Assembly (NCBI GenBank): GCA_000961655.1 | Contig: LADR01000070.1 | Location: 1-64,000, forward strand | Source: Desulfatitalea sp. BRH_c12 | GTDB lineage: Bacteria; Desulfobacterota; Desulfobacteria; Desulfobacterales; Desulfosarcinaceae | Length of the DNA: 64,000 bases | Direction of reading: 5' to 3' | Shown: in pieces, positions 62,163 to 64,000 of the stretch | How positions within the stretch are numbered: the first letter of the stretch is position 1 | How the letters are laid out: each line of letters begins with the position of its first letter | The notes under the pieces: model-generated | What the model saw: only the letters and a program-made list of their open reading frames with translations | What the model was told of the DNA's origin: nothing | Databases searched by the model: none | Translations under genes and position numbers: made by a program

Positions 62163-64000
62163 TTACTGATCCGCACCGGCCAAAAAGCGCTGGTATTCGA
62201 CCATCTTCGCCAGGGCGTAGACTGCCCGTTCAGGCGTCTGGTAAAAAACCCCTTTGTATTGCGAACCGGGAACGCGCACCACGGTTTGATAGCGTGCGTC
62301 CGCTCTGAGGGTCACGCCCAGGACCGGTTTATTCAGTTGGGTCATCAACTGAACGGCCCGGTCGCGAAAGTTGTCTTCGAACTGGGTGAGCAGCTGCTGA
62401 ATGCCATCGGCCGTTTCCTGGGTGAAGGCCGGGTCGGCTTGCAAAGTGGATTCCAACAACCGTTCGATGAGTGCGCGCCGGCCCATGATGCCCAGGTTGA
62501 TGACCGCATCGCAGCCGTCCCATCGCATCAGCATTTCCAAAATTTTAAGCGATATGTCCGGATCGAAATCGCCGACCAGGTCCACGGGGTTGGCATGGCT
62601 CCAATAGGGCGGCAGCAGGGTATCGATCTGACGCCGGATATCCGCATCCAGTTCGGGCAGCTGCAACCCTTGCGACTGGCATAAATCCGCGGTCACAACC
62701 CCCCAGCCGCCGCCAAAGGTCATGATGGCCACACGCGGTCCGGCGGGCAGGGGCAGGGCGTCGAAGGCCGCGGCGGCGTCGAGCAGATCCATGGGGTGTT
62801 CGACTTTGACGATGCCTGCTTGGCGGCACAGCGCATCGAAGACCCGTGTGTCGGAGGTCATTGCGCCGCTGTGGCTGGCCGCGGCTTTCTGCCCGGCCTG
62901 GGTCTGGCCGCCTTTGAGCAGCACAATGGGTTTGCGGCGGCTGACCCGCCTGGCACTTTCAAAGAAACGGCGGCCATTTTTAAAGCCTTCGGCATAGATC
63001 AGCACGGTGTTGGTCTTATCATCGATCTCGAACCCCTCGAGGTAGTCCGCCATGGTGATCATGGCCTCGTTGCCGCTGCCTGAAAAACCGCGAATGCCGA
63101 TGCCCTGCTGTTCGGCGAACATGAGCAACTGGCTGCCCATATTGCCGGATTGCGCAACGACCACGGTATTGCCGGCAATCGGGGTGACCGTGGTGCCTGT
63201 GCTGTACATGTCGATGTGGGGATTGGTGATGCCCATGGTGTTGGGGCCCAGGATGAGCACGCCGGCCTCGCGGGCTGCTTCGACCAACTTACTTTCAAGA
63301 AGCTTGCCCTCTTCGCCCACCTCGGAAAACCCGGACGTGATCAGGACCATGTAGCGGATGCCCTTTTCCCGGCATTGGGGGATCAGGTCGATGACGCGTG
63401 ATGCGGGCACCGTGACCACGGCCAGATCGACCTCTTCGGGGATCTCCGTCAGACTCCTGTACGCCGTACGGCCCGCGATGACCCCGCCCTTGGGATTGAC
63501 CAGAAAGATCTTGCCCTGATATCCGCCGCTGATGGTGTTGTTGGGCAACATGTTGCCCCATTTGCCCAACTGCGATGAAGCGCCCACAAATGCAATCGAA
63601 CGAGGATAAAAAAGAGCGCCGATCTCCTTGGCCGGCACCACGGGCGTGGCTTGCGTTTTGGCGGACTCGGGCCGGATCACGATCAGGGCATCCACGGCCA
63701 CGATATCGCCATTTGGCGTCACGCGCAGGGGATTGATGTCGATTTCGGCTATTTCGGGATGTTCCAGCGCAATGCGCGACAGTCCCGCCAGCGTATCGAA
63801 CAAAGTGGTCTGGTCGACTGCCCGTTCCCCGCGAAAGGAATCAAGCAGCTTGCGCGAACGGATTTCGGAGGTCATCTGCCGCATGTCATAAGCGGTCAGC
63901 GGTGCCAGTCGCATGGCCACATCGCCGATGGCCTCGGTGAGGGTGCCACCTAGTCCGAACAGGATCACCGGACCGAATTGCGGATCACGGAACATTCCGG
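62163..64000 (-). CDS. ADP-forming acyl/acetyl-CoA synthetase (5' partial)
   Basis: The frame runs to the window end, so the N-terminus is missing. The visible part begins inside an ATP-grasp (beta) domain (PVILFGLGGTLTEAIGDVAMRLAPL ... EIAEIDINPLRVTPNGDIVAVDALI) and continues into the CoA-binding Rossmann (alpha) domain (ALFYPRSIAFVGASSQLGKWGN, SGNMGSQLLMF) and the succinyl-CoA-ligase-like domain with the phosphohistidine region AASHSGAMTSD. It makes ATP from acyl-CoA or the reverse. The beta-then-alpha order differs from the common alpha-beta fusion. Stop at 62163; no clear terminator follows. Confidence 0.9.
   Translation of the reverse strand, partial: GMFRDPQFGPVILFGLGGTLTEAIGDVAMRLAPLTAYDMRQMTSEIRSRKLLDSFRGERAVDQTTLFDTLAGLSRIALEHPEIAEIDINPLRVTPNGDIVAVDALIVIRPESAKTQATPVVPAKEIGALFYPRSIAFVGASSQLGKWGNMLPNNTISGGYQGKIFLVNPKGGVIAGRTAYRSLTEIPEEVDLAVVTVPASRVIDLIPQCREKGIRYMVLITSGFSEVGEEGKLLESKLVEAAREAGVLILGPNTMGITNPHIDMYSTGTTVTPIAGNTVVVAQSGNMGSQLLMFAEQQGIGIRGFSGSGNEAMITMADYLEGFEIDDKTNTVLIYAEGFKNGRRFFESARRVSRRKPIVLLKGGQTQAGQKAAASHSGAMTSDTRVFDALCRQAGIVKVEHPMDLLDAAAAFDALPLPAGPRVAIMTFGGGWGVVTADLCQSQGLQLPELDADIRRQIDTLLPPYWSHANPVDLVGDFDPDISLKILEMLMRWDGCDAVINLGIMGRRALIERLLESTLQADPAFTQETADGIQQLLTQFEDNFRDRAVQLMTQLNKPVLGVTLRADARYQTVVRVPGSQYKGVFYQTPERAVYALAKMVEYQRFLAGADQ

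Overview
The window looks like chromosome from a Desulfobacterota (deltaproteobacterial) sulfate-reducer-type genome, probably a Desulfosarcina or Desulfobacteraceae relative. This is inferred from gene content: a bactofilin, QueH, phenylacetate-CoA ligase paired with a tandem-ACT protein, an ADP-forming acyl-CoA synthetase with the ATP-grasp part first, UPF0280, an RpoH-like sigma factor and a FliK/FlhB-tail pair. Base composition is moderately GC-rich and genes are dense on both strands. There is no prophage, integron, CRISPR array or complete insertion sequence. The mobile signal is limited to small palindromic or inverted-repeat elements in intergenic gaps and one decayed ABC-transporter gene fragment.

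Layout. 0-2.6 kb: tail of a Pro/Ala-rich protein, bactofilin, an EEP-family hydrolase (-), rplM-rpsI and a terminator. 2.7-9.0 kb: a complete five-gene oligopeptide/dipeptide ABC importer (-). 9.0-9.5 kb: a gap filled with stacked small repeats. 9.5-18.5 kb: a membrane-anchored repeat protein, larE, lolC/E, an unknown Cys-bearing protein, a DEAD-box helicase, thiL (-) and a PP2C phosphatase. 18.8-26 kb: tRNA-Arg(TCT), an RpoH-like sigma factor, then TPR lipoprotein, LolB-like lipoprotein, Mut7-C protein, Mrp ATPase, dNTPase and UPF0280. 26-34.4 kb: lapA-like gene, mutS, amidase, enoyl-CoA hydratase, paaK and ACT protein. 34.7-41.5 kb: small membrane protein, GAF-GspE ATPase and a leftward maf-yggS-queH-M48 peptidase group. 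42-46.4 kb: a chemoreceptor flanked by two paralogous periplasmic binding proteins. 46.9-48.2 kb: DAHP synthase with a long regulatory leader. 48.3-54.3 kb: LivG remnant, PpiC isomerase, unknown gene, DarP/YjgA, HemW (-), a tandem-module protein (-) and the FliK/FlhB-tail pair. 54.3-64 kb: recB, recD, pgi (-), a small Cys-rich protein (-) and an ADP-forming acyl-CoA synthetase (-, cut by the window end).

The most notable find is in the 5' leader of the DAHP synthase gene (minus strand, 48164 down to 47912). A near-consensus promoter is followed by a 27-codon leader ORF with ten consecutive aromatic codons (nine Tyr, one Phe). Mutually exclusive 1:2, 2:3 and 3:4 pairings follow, and the last is an 11-bp terminator with a U7 tail just before aroG. 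This is a textbook ribosome-mediated attenuator apparently tuned to tyrosyl-tRNA, placed on the first enzyme of the shikimate pathway.

Other points worth attention are two 73-bp repeat copies 48 kb apart (one wedged between recB and recD), a 72-bp MITE-like element with a 7-bp target duplication, a recBD pair without an adjacent recC, an OppC-type permease with two apparent extra membrane segments, and a receptor/binding-protein cluster that lacks transport genes.
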